A stretch of DNA of 64,000 nt from Hybos culiciformis (Eukaryota > Arthropoda > Insecta > Diptera > Hybotidae), in the NCBI GenBank assembly GCA_964007475.1, contig CAXFZM010000296.1:1-64000 (forward strand), given 5' to 3'. Below are positions 1 through 10,181 of this stretch, piece by piece. Under the pieces are notes generated by a model. It made no database searches. It was not told the origin of the DNA and saw only the letters and a list, made by a program, of their open reading frames with translations. Every line of letters starts with the position of its first letter. The first letter of the stretch is position 1. A program made the position numbers and the translations under genes.

Positions 1-169
1 GATTGTTTCGCAATTTTTCTTTTTTTTCTTGAAACTTTCTCCCTAGCTTAGCCTTTTCAATTTGACATTTTTAAATAACAAATTCATTTTATAGGTTACC
101 CATCAATTTATACAGCCCTGAATGACGTTTACCCACTATACATTTTAATCGTCGATGCCAACCCAAATA

Positions 170-882
170 CCCAAAAAATGTTAGACAACGGTTATATGAC
201 GGTATTATAACTTAAGTTATTCTAACGATAAAGTTATGAATTCGTTGTAATAACTTTATTAAAATGTTATGAGAACGTTATCTTAACCGGTTTTGCCGGG
301 GTTTTTTATAACTTAAGTTAAGATAGGTTAAATTAAAACCAAAAAAATTTCCGTAAATATTATACATATTAAAAAAATTTAATTTTTTTTTTTAATTTTA
401 ATATTTTTTTTTTATTAGAATTTATTTTTCATATATTTTATTAAATTCTAAATTTTATTTCTTATGCCTTCTTTGGGATTCGAACCTTGAACTGTACCAT
501 TGCAGTCCGCCAACACTACCATTCAGCCACGGTTATTGAAATTTAAAAAGTATATAAAATAGAAAATATAAATTTGGTATACAAATTTTCTGTGTGGCGA
601 TTTTTTTGTTAAGGACGCAGGTTCGAATCCCGAAGAGAACTTACTTTTTTAAAAAGAATTATTTATAACTTCAAATAAACCAATTTTCAACAACTGGTAT
701 TCCGAAAGTTGAAAAAGAACATTAGAAAAACGTTAGAAAATAACAAATTTTTCGTAAGATCGTTTCCAACTTAAAATCAACTTATTTTTAACAACTAATT
801 TTCGGAAGTTATTTAATACCCAATTTTAAACCTTTTTGTTTCATTTTCAAAAGTTAGAAATTAACCTCGGTTAGAAATTGTG
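170..882. mobile_element. Non-autonomous TA-flanked inverted-repeat element (candidate)
   Basis: The left end (CCCAAAAAATGTTAG) and the reverse complement of the right end (CACAATTTCTAAC) are related, and both ends abut a TA dinucleotide (168-169 and 883-884), as expected for Tc1/mariner-like target duplication. There is no ORF. The interior is rich in AACGTT-like words and holds tRNA-type B boxes in both orientations (476-486 minus, 620-630 plus). A cleaner element of similar size and layout lies at 45132-45879. The boundaries are by eye and the terminal match is imperfect. Confidence 0.4.
474..536 (-). other. tRNA-like pol III promoter module
   Basis: On the minus strand a perfect A box (TGGCTGAATGG, 519-529) is followed by a perfect B box (GGTTCGAATCC, 476-486) at tRNA-like spacing. 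The acceptor and T stems do not pair well, so this looks like a tRNA-derived promoter inside the flanking transposon, not a working tRNA gene. A second B box on the opposite strand lies at 620-630. Confidence 0.5.
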
Positions 883-898
883 TATTTGGGAAGCGTCT

Positions 899-1121
899 TG
901 TTGTGCAATGCACGCCTCCTTGATATTATTAGTTACAACTATTTAATGATATAATGTAAGTAGGAATCCGTTTTAGATTAAGCCATGGTACCATACTGTA
1001 GTAATAGTTATTAAGGATATATAAGTAAGTCATGATTGTGAGAGGGAGAATAAAGTAATTATACGTACATGAAGACAGACGTTTTAATTTTTAAGTTGTC
1101 CGATCAGGAACATTCTTAACA
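899..1121 (+). repeat. LTR of a 412/mdg1-like retroelement
   Basis: The segment starts TGTTGTGCAATG and ends TTCTTAACA. It has a TATATAAG promoter element near 1018 and an AATAAA signal near 1050, and is followed at once by a primer-binding site. This is the structure of a 5' LTR. No gag or pol follows, so only the LTR and perhaps some leader survive. The left boundary is inferred from the TG and is less certain than the right one. Confidence 0.6.
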
Positions 1122-1138
1122 TGGCGACCGTGACACCG
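1122..1138 (+). other. Primer-binding site, tRNA-Arg type
   Basis: TGGCGACCGTGACACCG directly abuts the LTR end. Its first bases match the tRNA-Arg primer-binding site known from the 412/mdg1 group of Ty3/Gypsy elements. Confidence 0.65.
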
Positions 1139-1819
1139 AAAAGTAATAAAAAATTATTTTCGTTTAAGAAATTTTTATTATTTCTCGGGTACTAAATTTT
1201 AAATTAAGTATTAAATAAAAAAAAAAAAAAAAAGAAGTTTAATTAATTTTAAAATTAAAATAGAAAATTCAAATAGAAAAATAAGAGTGAAAATAAAAAT
1301 TACTAATTATTTGAAAAAAAAAAAATGATAAGAAAAAAAAAAATAAATTGCTTGAAAAAATTTAAAACTTAAATTAAATAAAAATTTGGACTAAAATAAA
1401 AATTTTTGGAGGAAGTTCCTAAAAAATTTGCTTACAAAAAAAAAAAGAAAAGGAGGGAAAATTTTACTTACCTACCTGAAAATTTTACTTACAAAAAAAA
1501 AAAAAAAATTTTAATTGCCTGAAAATAATAATTAATATAACAAAAACAAAATACAATAAAAAATAAAATAGAAAAATAATAGCGGTTAAAAATAGGGCAG
1601 CTAAAACGAAAAAAAAAAAAAAAAAAAAGAAAAATCTTTGAAGGTGACACCTCAACGTCAAATCCAATGATAAATTAAAGTCACTGGAAAATAAAAGTGG
1701 AAAAATAATTAAAAAGAAAAAACCGTTACTAAAGAAAACAAATAATTTTTGAAACAAAAAATTTTGAAAAAAAAAAAAATTTTTTTGAATTTTTTATTAG
1801 AAAGAAAATGTTCCTTTTT

Positions 1820-1850
<31 letters not shown>

Positions 1851-2250
1851 GACTATCAGTGAACTAAAAATATAACTTTCAGAAAAAAAAAAAAATTTTA
1901 AACAAAAATTTTTAATTCCATTATTAAAAATACTGATGCTAGCCTTTATTTCTTTTAAAATTTTAGGGCAACAAGCTACATCAAAAATATTGTAACAATA
2001 TCAATACAAGTTCTACTTACAACAGCAACATTAACAGTGCCCTGTTACAACAATAACAATTGCAAGCAACAGCAACAATTATAAAGCATAACACAACAAC
2101 AACATAATGCATGAAACAACATAGATATTATCGACAGCGAAGATATAAAACAAACTAATTAAGAAAATTTAACAAGGTCAGATGACATTTACATAACTGG
2201 AGTTGTTATTGTTAATATAATATATATAATATAACAAATATAATAAATAT
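1139..2250. other. A-rich and CAA-rich low-complexity tract, no gene
   Basis: Long A runs (1219-1860) are followed by a stretch of CAA/ACA repeats (about 1965-2110). The open frames here are homopolymer artefacts. It could be the decayed leader of the LTR element at 899, but nothing coding is recognisable. Confidence 0.6.
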
Positions 2251-2330
2251 ATGATACGCAGTTCCAAATCGCCATCTAAATTCACCGATAATTTTGGTAG
2301 TATTAACAGGATTTTCTTCTAATTTTGAAA
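2251..2330 (+). repeat. Direct repeat flanking the acidic-tail gene, copy 1
   Basis: A block starting ATGATACGCAGTTCCAA and ending in ACAGGATTTTCTTCTAATTTTG recurs in the same orientation at 4129-4225. The pair brackets the spliced gene at 2864-3599, so the gene may have moved or been duplicated as a cassette. Confidence 0.55.
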
Positions 2331-2797
2331 AGCGAATATACAGTTTTTCTAGTGTAACATCAAATTATTCTGATATTAATGTATTGATTGATTAAGCAAT
2401 CTTTATGTTTATGTTTATTGATTAGACATAGCGAATTATAAAATTTGACTTTCTTCTTAAATTTTTTATTTTTATTTTTTATTTTTTTTTTTTTTTCATA
2501 ATTTTTACTATATGTACTTAATTTCTAATTTTTGCAGTTCTATCATTATTTTATTTTATGTGATTTCTACAAAATAATTTTCAAATTTAATCATTCGTGG
2601 GAAAACGTAATAATTGAAACCCGATCAAATTATTTTTCCCATAGTATTTATTAAACTTAATTCCCAAATTTTTGCCATGATATTATTTTAATAAAATGCT
2701 TAGCACTAGGAAATTTAATCCACAAGTTGCAGAATTTTAATAAATTGTTTTGGCTAACTTATAAATTGTCCAGCTTTTTTTTTTTTTAAGAATTAGG

Positions 2798-2804
2798 TAT
2801 AAAT
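2798..2804 (+). promoter_or_regulatory. TATA box of the acidic-tail gene
   Basis: TATAAAT lies 60 bp before the ATG at 2864, in the context AATTAGGTATAAATT. The same context recurs at 46007-46013, 66 bp before the homologous ATG at 46079. Such conservation upstream of two diverged gene copies supports a real core promoter. Confidence 0.6.
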
Positions 2805-2863
2805 TAGGCAGCTCTTTTATTTGAAATTACGTTATAATTAAATAAATTAAGAATTAAGTAATC

Positions 2864-3599
2864 ATGGACATCATGAATTGTTTAAAAACGTTTAAACGAA
2901 TTTTAACCCGTTTTAGATTTAATAATGATCGAACTCTAGTTGATGAACTTTTGGAGTTCGTTATTATTTATAATCGGGTTCAAATATATATCCAGGAGTT
3001 CGGATCGGATCAAACTATTATGATCGCAAGCAGGAGCTTTCAGGGCGAAAATCCGGTGAGTTAAATTTTTTATTTTTTTATTTTTATTTTATTTTAGTTT
3101 TATTTTATTTTTTTTTTATTTATTTATTTTTTTATTTTTATCTTTATAGACGGATGAATTCAGAAAAACTGTTAACGGACACAAATATGTTTTACTGCAC
3201 TATGCTGAGGTCATCGAGGTGAGCGATGATGAAAATGCTGATGATGTTTTAATGACCATCGATATTGAGAATAATAATGATGATGGGACGAGTGGCCCTG
3301 AAATCATCGAGTTGAGCGATGATGATGACAGTAGTGATGAGGCGTGTGGCAGTAGAGATGTTGGTGAAATGCTTGTGGATGATGAGGATGATAGAGAGTC
3401 AAGCGACAGTAGTGTGGAGTTCCTGGGGGAAGAACGAGAAGTAGAATATAATGGTGATGGTAGTGATGATGAAAATGGAATTGATGATAGTGATGATTAT
3501 AGTGATGATTATAGTGATGATGATGGTGATGCTGATGATGATGCTGACGATGACGATGAATACGTATCATCAGATAGTGGATATGGCGAAGGAGATTAA
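2864..3599 (+). CDS. Two-exon acidic-tail protein of unknown function (copy A)
   Basis: I do not recognise this protein. Exon 1 is 2864-3055 (64 codons, phase 0), with donor CG|GTGAGT. The acceptor TTTATAG ends at 3149 and exon 2 runs 3150-3599, giving 213 residues. The join is supported by two homologous copies (46079-46718 plus, 31528-32168 minus) with the same 64-codon first exon and the same splice position. Residues 1-64 form a conserved domain (LTRFR, NDR, EFV, RV.IY, EFG.D). The start of exon 2 has a conserved NGHKY. The rest is a long Asp/Glu/Ser tail ending SSDSGY plus acidic residues. AATAAA signals follow near 3652. A transposon-borne nuclear or chromatin-binding protein is possible, but that is only a guess from charge. 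Confidence 0.7.
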
Positions 3600-4128
3600 G
3601 ATGTAAGAAAAATTAAATAGGAATTATAAATTAAATATAATAATAAGTATAAATAAAGTAAAATTTTGTAATATGAAATTAATAAAGTATTTAAGAAAAA
3701 TTTCCAGCTTAATTATATTTGTAATATATTATAGTTGTAAAAATTTTTAAGAATTTATTCACTAAAAAATATTAAAAGTAGTACAAAATTGTAATAATCC
3801 TTGAAATAAATAAAATAAATTAATAAAATAAATAAGAAAAAATTTCTAGCATTTTTGTTCCTTAATTTTTTTAATTTAGTATTTATATTGATTCGGTTTA
3901 AGAAATTATTATTGACATGAAAAATAATTCTAGAAATTTTAAAATCATTAAAATGCCCGAAAAATTATACTATATTTCAGCATCTTGGAAATTGAATTTG
4001 CTATTAGTGCAAAAATGTTGGTATTTATTTAGTGAAGTCGATTTTTTCTCTCGCGAATGGTTTTCTTATATATTTTTGAAAATTTTATTTTTTCCCTATA
4101 TAATTAAATAAAATGAAAATTATTTTAT
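3600..4128. other. Gene 3' flank with dispersed repeat
   Basis: It holds polyadenylation-type AATAAA words near 3652 and 3680. A block at about 3838-3920 (TTTTTGTTCCTTAATTTTTT and onward) recurs at the palindrome centre (about 43438) and near 47457. Short ORFs here, such as 3917-4111, lack support. Confidence 0.5.
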
Positions 4129-4225
4129 GTGATACGTAGTTCCAATAGATAATACACTAATATCTACAACAAAGATCCTCTGATAATTTTGGACGTAATA
4201 ACAGGATTTTCTTCTAATTTTGAAA
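4129..4225 (+). repeat. Direct repeat flanking the acidic-tail gene, copy 2
   Basis: This is the second copy of the block at 2251-2330 and lies downstream of the gene. The stretch GATAATTTTGG ... ACAGGATTTTCTTC is nearly identical between them, while the middle has diverged. Confidence 0.55.
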
Positions 4226-4770
4226 TCGAACTGTATGTGCAAATCGAATTTAATTTTGTTCTCGAATTTTAATTGTGAAATTATATTATTTATATTAAAC
4301 GGAATTAATAAGAGGCAAATGTATGAATGAGATTAAATTTTTTGTTTTCACTGAAATCAAATTTAAAATTTTCAACCATTAGTTCAAATTATTCATTTTT
4401 GTATCTAAATCTTTTATTCGATAATTTAAATTTTATAATTTTTCTAGATTTGTTTTGTGAAAATCAAGTTTAATTTTTTTTTTTTTTTTCAACTTTATTT
4501 GGGAAATTGGTGCTACAAAATAATAAACAACCAGATTTAAATTTTGAAATAAAGAAAAATTTATATTAGAATTTATATATTTTTTATTTTAAAATATTTA
4601 TAAATGTGAAATTTTTAAAAGTTAAAGTTTATTGTTCTTTACTAAAATCAATTTTTTTTTGAAATAAATTATTTTTATTAAGTATTAACATGCATTTCAC
4701 TAGTAAATGAGAAATCTTTAAAAAAAAAAATCTGTTGTTATATACAAAAAATGTTAACACTTTCTTAAGC

Positions 4771-4850
4771 ACCGATCTAGCTTAATTGGTAAAGTCTGCG
4801 AAATAATTAAGCTAGAGAGGTTCTTTTTTTCCCTGGTTCGATCCCCCCAC
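4771..4850 (+). other. tRNA-like hairpin module of the Polinton-like family
   Basis: A perfect A box (TAGCTTAATTG, 4778-4788) and a B box (GGTTCGATCC, 4835-4844) are present. The A box lies in an 11-bp inverted repeat, CTAGCTTAATT / AATTAAGCTAG, so it can also form a strong hairpin. Related copies lie at 44329-44410 (plus) and, split by an LTR element, at 32345-32387 plus 42766-42812 (minus). The T stem pairs poorly, so this is not a normal tRNA. It is either a tRNA-derived SINE head or a resident pol III element of the transposon. Confidence 0.5.
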
Positions 4851-5212
4851 AGTATCGAATTGATATATAAAGTGATATTACAAGAGACATGGATACCAAT
4901 TTTATAATAATACCCACAATACAACGAATATTAAATTAAATATGAGTAAAAAAAAGATGATATTTGGTTGAGTTTTGTAGAAAAAGGAGACAAAGGGCGC
5001 TTTTGGTTACGTATTCAAAATCAAAAAACCTTTTTCTTTTTGTTTTTTTTTTTTTTTTTTTTTAACTTTTATGTGCTACAACAACAATGTCAAAAACATC
5101 GTCATGGAATTGAAATAAGAATATTACCTGCAACTATAACCTCCCTTGTTTAATGCGAAATCGATTCAGTCATTCAAATTGATAAAAACAGAAACGTTGT
5201 AGAACAAATGTA

Positions 5213-5699
5213 ATGGATTCATCACAACTAAGATCGCTTTTAAAATGTAATAAATCAACAAAAAAATATTTTATTGGGATTTTTCCTTGTGATAAACTTT
5301 CTAAAAAAATTAAGAGAAAGCCAGCAATGTTAATTGCAAACACAGATCCATCCAACAAAAAAGGCCAACATTGGGTAGCATTTTATTTTTCGAAAAATAA
5401 TGAAGCGGATGTATCCTTCAAATCCATATTTTTTAAAATTATTGCGTGATAATTGTATAAGATTTGTAAGCAATAATAAAACTCTCCAAAATTTTTCATC
5501 AAACTTTTGTGGTCAATATTGTACTATCTTTTTATATTATAAGGCAAAGGGGAAATCTCTGAAATATATCTGTAATTTAATTATTCATGATCATAACAAT
5601 GATTTAAAAATTGTAAATTTATTTAAAAAATTATTTTGTCTAAAGAGTAGGATTAAGAAAATTAAATGTAATCAAATCTGTAAAGTTTTGCTAAAATAA
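5213..5699 (+). pseudogene. Maverick/Polinton adenain-type (C5) cysteine protease, frameshifted
   Basis: The N-terminal part (5213 to about 5400) has the family pattern: a GIFPCDKL start, then NTDPS and a GQHWVAFYF segment holding the catalytic His. The C-terminal part, in another frame (about 5400-5699), has SSNFCGQYC with the catalytic Cys. The frame changes near 5400-5445, in the interval where the family's acidic catalytic residue is expected, and a few residues there seem to be missing as well. The gene is therefore probably dead. In the family this enzyme matures virion proteins. It is the key diagnostic gene for calling copy A a Polinton. The direct sequence match is strong; the exact start is uncertain. 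Confidence 0.75.
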
Positions 5700-5740
5700 A
5701 AGAATATTATTTTAAAATATTTAGTTTTTATTTAAATTTT

Positions 5741-6056
5741 TTATGGATTAACAAATTCGATAATTGCCATATCTTTTCGAGTATTATCTCGACCTTTAAA
5801 AACTAGGCTAAATTTTTGACTGTTGAGTTTTTCCAATTGTTTCTTAGTAGTCACAAATTTCCCCAATCTTTCCGGTAAAAATACTGCAAATCCTGCCTCA
5901 CCATCTTGAAGGTTAGCTACCAATTCAGTACCATATCTCGTCACTTGATGTGTGAAATCATTAACAGTGTATGGATGATCCACATTCAAATCATCAATAT
6001 TTTTATAAGATGTTCTTCCACTTGCAACTGCCTTAATGTGTTCAAAGAAACTGTTA
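5741..6056 (-). CDS. Small Polinton-linked protein, main (last) exon
   Basis: Minus-strand exon with a good acceptor (TTTTTAACAG) just above 6056. It reads FFEHIKAVASG into a conserved-looking domain with TRYGTELVANLQD, FAVFLPERL and LVFKGRD. The pattern of short strands suggests a small OB-like or nucleic-acid-binding fold; that is an impression, not a match I can name. An upstream exon is likely, because a GTAAGT donor lies on the minus strand near 6104-6110, leaving an intron of about 50 nt. Its start is lost near the LINE insertion at 6208. The gene is tail-to-tail with the protease, 41 bp apart, which is typical of compact Polinton gene blocks. No stop or frameshift is seen in the exon. 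Confidence 0.5.
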
Positions 6057-6207
6057 AAAAGGAAAAAAAATAGTTAAAATAATAAATATCTTAAAATTTA
6101 AAAAAACTTACTATTTTGAATAATATTGTTTGTAAGAGAGTTGTTGAAATTATAATTATAATTAATATTGAAATCTAAATTCTTTTATATCAAAATTATC
6201 ACACACA

Positions 6208-8160
6208 TTTTTTTTTTTTTTTTTTTTAATATATTTATATTTTAATTCATTTTCAGTTTCGTTTTACAAAATATATAAAGTATACCATTTACTAATATAT
6301 AACTTACTGGCTCCTTGAGCACTCTAAGTCTTTTCTTATTTATTATAATTCCTTGTTACATTTTCTGTCTTAATGACTATTTTAACTACTTGTTTTGAGT
6401 TTCTATATTATTTTTTGTTTTTAGCTTAAAAAATTTAAAAAAAAAGCTATTAATTAATTGGAATTTTTATATTATATAAAATTTGTAAAAATCTATACCT
6501 ATTCATTCGTACTCCCTTCCATCCTATTCATTTATTCATAAAATCACCCTTAATCTTAAAATATGGAACTAAAATTTAAATTGTTTGACTATGAGTTAAA
6601 TATTTTCCTTCAGCCACCAAAATTTATCTAAATTCATTTTTCTGTCTTTTGTTGGAACCTAAGTATTATCTATCAGATTGTCTTCATTTCTGTTAAATAC
6701 TATTTTTCTGTCTGCAGCATTTCTTTTAATGTGGTACATAATAGGAATACCTAAGTCATTTTGTACGTATTTATTCATGTCTAAGTAAACAAAGGCTTCT
6801 GGAGGCACAAATCCCGTTTCTAGTGATTTTTTTATATATTGGCTACCTGGGTAAGCTAAATGAAATATTAAACTATTTTCCTTAATATTTTGACATCTTA
6901 AGAAATGATTTCGAATTAATTTAATTATAAAATTATCAATTCTGTGAATCTTACTATCTTCATATATTATTTTTGATGAATAATAATGAGTATAATTTGA
7001 TTCTGGTGTTCTATATTTGCCTATGCAATGCCTTACACATTTTCTTTCAAATTTTCTAAGTAATTCCATACAATTATAGTTGATGTTATACCAGATTGGA
7101 CATCCATACGTCATTATTGGACGTATGAGTGCTTGGTATGCAATTACTTTTACTCTCGGGCTGATTTGTTTTGAAAAAAATAATTTTTTTGCCATCATCA
7201 AAGCTTTTTGAGCTTTTTTAATTTGTGTTTTAATATGTGTTTCGTATCCCAAGTTATTTTGCAATATTACACCTAGATATTTCACATTGCGTTTAGCCTG
7301 AATAGGGTCTTCAGAGGTTTGTATATAAAAGTTTCTCCAGTTCATTTTAACATTAGCACTTGCTTTATTTAGAGGAGGTCTAAATAATATTGTTTCACAT
7401 TTGTTATAGTTAACTTCTAATTTCCATTTACTAAAATACTCAAGACATTCCTCGAATAATATTTGTAACTGTATTTGAGCATTTGTTGATTTTTTATCAG
7501 CAGCGTAGATGGTTAAGTCATCTGCAAAAGCTATACTAAATTTTAAGTTTTCACTATCATTAAACTGTGTTAGTAGTTCGCTCATGAAAATGTTAAATAA
7601 AATGGGTGCGTTTACAGTACCCTGTAAAAGTCCATTCTTTATTTTATATTTTTGAGCACTTAATTGTTTCCCATTAGCTATAATAAAAAAATTATTTTCA
7701 ACCATGCTTTTGATAATTTGGATTAAATAAGATGGAAATTTGTACTCAATTAATTTATATAACAGTCCATTTGTCCAAACTGAATTAAACGCTTGTTTCA
7801 AATCTATCATACAAGCTCCCACGCAAAAATTTTTATTTAAATTCCAACATACATCTGATGTTAATTTATTTATAGCATGGATTGAGGAATGGTTTCTTTT
7901 GAATCCAAATTGGTTTTCAGGTATTATTCGAGTATTTCTTGAGTATTGCACTATTGCTTGATTAATTAAAATTTCTAGAATTTTCCCTATGTTCGGAAGT
8001 AAATTTAAATATCTTAAGTTTTTAGGGTATGTAGGGTCTTTACCCGGCTTTTTTATGGCAATAACTTTTGCTACTTTCCAAACCTCTGGAAAATAGTTAT
8101 TATTTAGACAATTGTTAAATATTGTACAGTATACATTTATAATTTTGCTAGGAAGATTTT
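6208..8160 (-). mobile_element. LINE (Jockey/I-like), 3' part
   Basis: This is the 3' part of a 5'-truncated non-LTR retrotransposon on the minus strand. The poly(A) tail appears as the T run at 6208-6228. A target duplication AATTATCACACACA is present at about 6194-6207 and again at 26903-26916, beyond the other half of the element. The element is interrupted at 8160/8161 by an LTR retroelement and resumes at 26376. Without the insert it is about 2.5 kb. Confidence 0.85.
6659..8160 (-). CDS. LINE reverse transcriptase, C-terminal part
   Basis: The frame is open from the LTR junction at 8160 to the stop at 6659. Fingers and palm motifs are present: NQFGFKRNHSS, a CMIDLKQAFNSVW block with the first catalytic Asp, GLLQGTVNAPILFNIF, and the AFADDLTIYA catalytic box. 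The thumb follows (KYLGVILQNN), then YGCPIWYN and a Cys/His-poor C terminus. This order is typical of Jockey/I-group ORF2. The same frame continues in the other half of the LINE at 26376-26902, so apart from the insertion and the missing endonuclease domain the frame is unbroken, suggesting a fairly young copy. Confidence 0.85.
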
Positions 8161-9456
8161 TGTTGCGGTGAATCTATATTAGATTAGGAATTAGAAAAAA
8201 AACTAGTAGAGATGATGAAAAAAATAAAAAAATTGCATCAGAATTTTTATACCTAGAAAGAATAAAAATAAATTGCAATTTTAACAAAAAAAAAAAAAAA
8301 AAAAATCAATTTTTTCTTTATGTGAAATATAGGTAGGTCAAGAACCTAAAAATATAGAAAGAAAAAAACGCAAATTTTACACTTTACTGATCTACATTAA
8401 GAATTTTTTTTTGACAAGAATTTTTTTTTATGATGAAAGTGGTGGTAAAAAATTAATTTCTAAAACATATAAAAAGAAATGCATTTTTACAACAATTTCA
8501 TGTAAAAAAAAATTCTTCAAACATAAAGAAAATTTTTTTTTACCGACAAGGTTTTTAAAGCCACCACTAGGAGAAAACAGACCTAAAAAGCGCCACCACA
8601 TACCATAACATTGCGGTGAAGACGCCTGTCGGCAACAAAAACAAACAGAATTAAGTCCTCAAAAGTAGGCAAATAGTAAAAAAATAGTAAAAATACTATA
8701 AAAAATTCAAAAGAAAATGTTTATATATATATGATAAAGTAAATTAAAACTTTAAATCATTACAAATAAAAATTTTTAGATGAAACTAATATTTAATAAA
8801 AGATATATGAAATAGGAAATTGTAAAATAAAAATCCTATAATACAAGATTACAAACAGAAATATTTTTCAACCATTGTAAATGAAGAACAATTCCAAACT
8901 GCTGTAATTAAGTTTTATTTAAGCTTATAAATTTTTTTAACTTTTTAATAAATTTAATGTAAACAGAATAAAAGAAAATGTCTTTACACTAAATTCACAT
9001 CCACAGGTCCTAACAGGTACATTGAAATCCTGACGTAAGGTCCAGCTCAAGATGGCCATAGCCATAAGCTGAAGAATGACAACATAGTCATTTAATTTTA
9101 AAATGTTTATTTTTATTTTTGGTCGGGGTTTCCTTTTTTTCTTCTTTTGCTATTATCTCAATTTTAAACCTTTTATCAGAGACATCCTATAAACTATGTT
9201 ATGAACCCTCTGGTGTTCACTGTCCTTACCCACCCACCGACGAGCTTAGACCCAGCCTTTGAACAGGATGTCCTTAGACAGCGGACTCAACACCAGATTA
9301 ACAGTTGAAAATAGAGCACCTTCTCTTGCCTCTACCTTCACCAATTTCTCTTTTATCATAAGACATGATAAAAATCTTCATGAATTCATCTTGAACTCAG
9401 AATCTTTGTATTTATGTACACCCCCCGTAATCCAACATATAAAATTAATCATAACA
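8161..9456 (+). repeat. 5' LTR of the 12.8-kb element
   Basis: Starts TGTTGCGGTGAATC and ends AATCATAACA. It matches 25080-26375 base for base in all the stretches I compared, except one A/G difference. The 65- and 85-aa ORFs inside it also occur in the 3' copy but look non-coding. Confidence 0.9.
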
Positions 9457-9458
9457 AA

Positions 9459-9474
9459 TGGCGCCCAACGTGGG
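9459..9474 (+). other. Primer-binding site, tRNA-Lys type
   Basis: TGGCGCCCAACGTGGG starts two bases after the LTR end. It is the classic complement of a tRNA-Lys 3' end. Confidence 0.85.
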
Positions 9475-9716
9475 AAGACTAGGAGTCATACCCTACTCAA
9501 AGAGGCAAAGGCTTAAAGAGTCTATGCCCTTTACAAGTTTTGTGAGAAATAAAATCTTACACAACCTTAATTTTTTATATATAGATATATAGAAAAAGTA
9601 TAGAGAATAAATAATGAGTTTTACCCTATAAAAAACGAAACCCCATAAATAAAAATAAAAAAGAGTTAGCTCTATGAAATTTTTCCAAACAATATTAGAA
9701 GAAGCTTTTCACCTTG

Positions 9717-9766
9717 CAGCATGAGTGCAGTAGAAAAAGTAGATATAATCTACCCTGTACATGCTG
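9717..9766 (+). promoter_or_regulatory. Leader hairpin 1 of 4
   Basis: A 50-nt unit with three stacked helices: CAGCAT/ATGCTG, GTGCAG/CTGTAC and GTAGAT/ATCTAC (apical). The flanks ACC and GGT can extend the base. It is the first of four copies in the retroelement leader between the primer site and gag. Confidence 0.7.
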
Positions 9767-9864
9767 GGGTAAGAGGTTTCTGAAAATATTAAAATTCTTT
9801 CCTCTAAACTATCTAACTCTTTCTTAATTTCTAATAATACACAGTTCTCCTTCTACCTCTCTTG

Positions 9865-9914
9865 CAGCATGAGTGCAGTAGAAAAAGTAGATATAATCTA
9901 CCCTGTACATGCTG
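9865..9914 (+). promoter_or_regulatory. Leader hairpin 2 of 4
   Basis: The 50-nt core has the same sequence as copy 1. The flanks differ but keep pairing potential (ACCT upstream, AGGT downstream). Confidence 0.7.
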
Positions 9915-10003
9915 GGAACAGGTAAAAGGATAACTGTATGATCTTTTTTTCTTCATATATAAAAAAAAAAAATAAATAAATAAATAATATACATAAATAA
10001 TAC

Positions 10004-10077
10004 AATTAATATCGTACAGCGTGAGTGCAGTAGAAAATGTAGGCTAAGTCTACACTGTACATGCTGCGATATTAATT
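10004..10077 (+). promoter_or_regulatory. Leader hairpin 3 of 4, with long outer stem
   Basis: The core is 10017-10066. The basal helix is CAGCGT/ATGCTG (one G-U) and the apical helix is GTAGGC/GTCTAC. An outer 11-bp stem, AATTAATATCG / CGATATTAATT, is perfect and unique to this copy. Changes relative to copy 1 keep the apical pairing, which supports selection on RNA structure. Confidence 0.75.
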
Positions 10078-10115
10078 AACAACTTGTAAATCAAATATAG
10101 TTTCACTTTTGACTT

Positions 10116-10181
10116 TCCACCTTGCAGCGTGAGTGCAGTAGAAAATGTAGGCTAAGTCTACACTGTACACGCTGGGGTGGA
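10116..10181 (+). promoter_or_regulatory. Leader hairpin 4 of 4
   Basis: The core is 10125-10174. Here the basal helix is CAGCGT/ACGCTG: the A-T pair of copies 1-2 has become G-C through both changes. The outer stem TCCACC / GGTGGA extends it. The hairpin ends about 460 nt before the gag ATG. Confidence 0.75.

Noticed and set aside
899..1138. Complete 412-like element
   Set aside because: Only one LTR and a primer site are present; no second LTR or coding region was found nearby.
1485..1757. Phe-rich ORF
   Set aside because: Product of T/A homopolymers on the reverse strand.
3304..3570. His-rich minus-strand ORF
   Set aside because: Shadow of the GAT-rich acidic tail of the spliced gene on the plus strand.
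8411..9516. Short ORFs repeated exactly at 25330 and 26178
   Set aside because: They lie in the two LTR copies; the repetition comes from the LTR, and nothing else supports coding.
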